From: JBAYVY01 sp041674345 | GTDB lineage: Bacteria > Planctomycetota > Phycisphaerae > Phycisphaerales > Zrk34 | Length of the DNA stretch: 6,071 nt | Direction: 5' to 3' | Assembly: GCA_041674345.1 (NCBI GenBank) | Contig: JBAYVY010000234.1 | Span: 1 to 6,071 of the forward strand | Shown: piece by piece, positions 5,952 to 6,071 of the stretch | Layout: the number at the start of each line of letters is the position of its first letter | How positions within the stretch are numbered: position 1 is the stretch's first letter | Position numbers and translations under genes: made by a program | Notes under the pieces: generated by a model | What the model saw: only the letters and a program-made list of their open reading frames with translations | What the model was told of the DNA's origin: nothing | Database searches by the model: none

Positions 5952-5986
5952 CCCTCTCCCTTGCAGGGAGAGGGTTGGGGTGAGGG
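5952..5986 (+). repeat. REP-like palindrome, copy 1
   Basis: CCCTCTCCC (5952-5960), a 5-nt loop TTGCA, and GGGAGAGGG (5966-5974) form a perfect 9-bp stem, followed by the tail TTGGGGTGAGGG (5975-5986). This is the widespread palindromic intergenic repeat whose chance translations read like PHPNPLPARERG or LTPTLSLQGRG in databases. It faces copy 2 across 36 bp. No REP-associated tyrosine transposase is in the window. Confidence 0.85.
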
Positions 5987-6022
5987 TAGATCGCCGGATC
6001 ACGGAGAATCCGACGTTCATCC

Positions 6023-6057
6023 CCCTCACCCAACCTCTCCCCCACTTGGGGGAGAGG
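6023..6057 (-). repeat. REP-like palindrome, copy 2 (inverted)
   Basis: CCTCTCCCCC (6034-6043), loop ACTT, and GGGGGAGAGG (6048-6057) form a perfect 10-bp stem. The tail CCCTCACCCAA (6023-6033) is the reverse complement of copy 1's tail with one G fewer. The two copies thus form a tail-to-tail pair like a BIME unit, and could also pair with each other to make one long hairpin. Confidence 0.85.
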
Positions 6058-6071
6058 AGTAAGAAGTTCCC

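Noticed and set aside
5857..6045. Longer N-terminus for the DnaJ-like protein
   Set aside because: The extra 63 residues are a translated REP palindrome and upstream DNA; J-domain similarity begins at Met 5856.

Overview
This is a GC-rich window that reads like chromosomal DNA of a Planctomycetota-type bacterium, possibly Phycisphaerae. That placement is an inference. It rests on a divergent pair of a phytanoyl-CoA-dioxygenase-family oxygenase and an AraC regulator, on a GmhB-like HAD phosphatase carrying a proline-rich linker and two C-terminal membrane helices, and on intergenic spaces full of short palindromic repeats. No marker gene fixes the taxon.

Layout: (i) 1-252, a C-terminally truncated HicA-type toxin remnant (minus strand) that starts 1 bp after the argG stop and runs into unrelated sequence. 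(ii) 253-2637, a two-gene minus-strand operon: membrane-anchored HAD phosphatase, a 15-bp gap, then argG (argininosuccinate synthase). (iii) 2638-2947, a repeat-dominated spacer: a degenerate heptanucleotide array interrupted by a 143-bp element with 21-bp terminal inverted repeats (20/21 identical), then an inverted heptad array that abuts the stop of the next gene. (iv) 2948-3895, a PhyH-family Fe(II)/2-oxoglutarate dioxygenase (minus), divergent from (v) 3962-4789, an AraC-family regulator (plus) that probably controls it. (vi) 4786-4908, a second, differently composed inverted heptad array filling the whole space between the convergent araC-type gene and (vii) 4906-5856, a type II DnaJ/CbpA-like co-chaperone (minus). 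(viii) 5857-6071, the dnaJ-like upstream region with a possible leaderless promoter, a 13-bp copy of the 143-bp element's terminus, and two REP-like hairpins with their tails facing each other.

How the parts work together: argG makes argininosuccinate in arginine biosynthesis. The phosphatase ahead of it probably acts on a sugar phosphate at the membrane, and the two are probably co-transcribed. The AraC/PhyH pair looks like a ligand-responsive regulator beside its target. The DnaJ-like protein is an Hsp70 co-chaperone.

I saw no clear new defence or enzymatic system. The most unusual content is the repeat biology: two unrelated 7-nt repeat families built to the same plan and placed directly against stop codons, one of them apparently invaded by a MITE-like element. 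The fused, zinc-site-less phosphatase is the most unusual protein.
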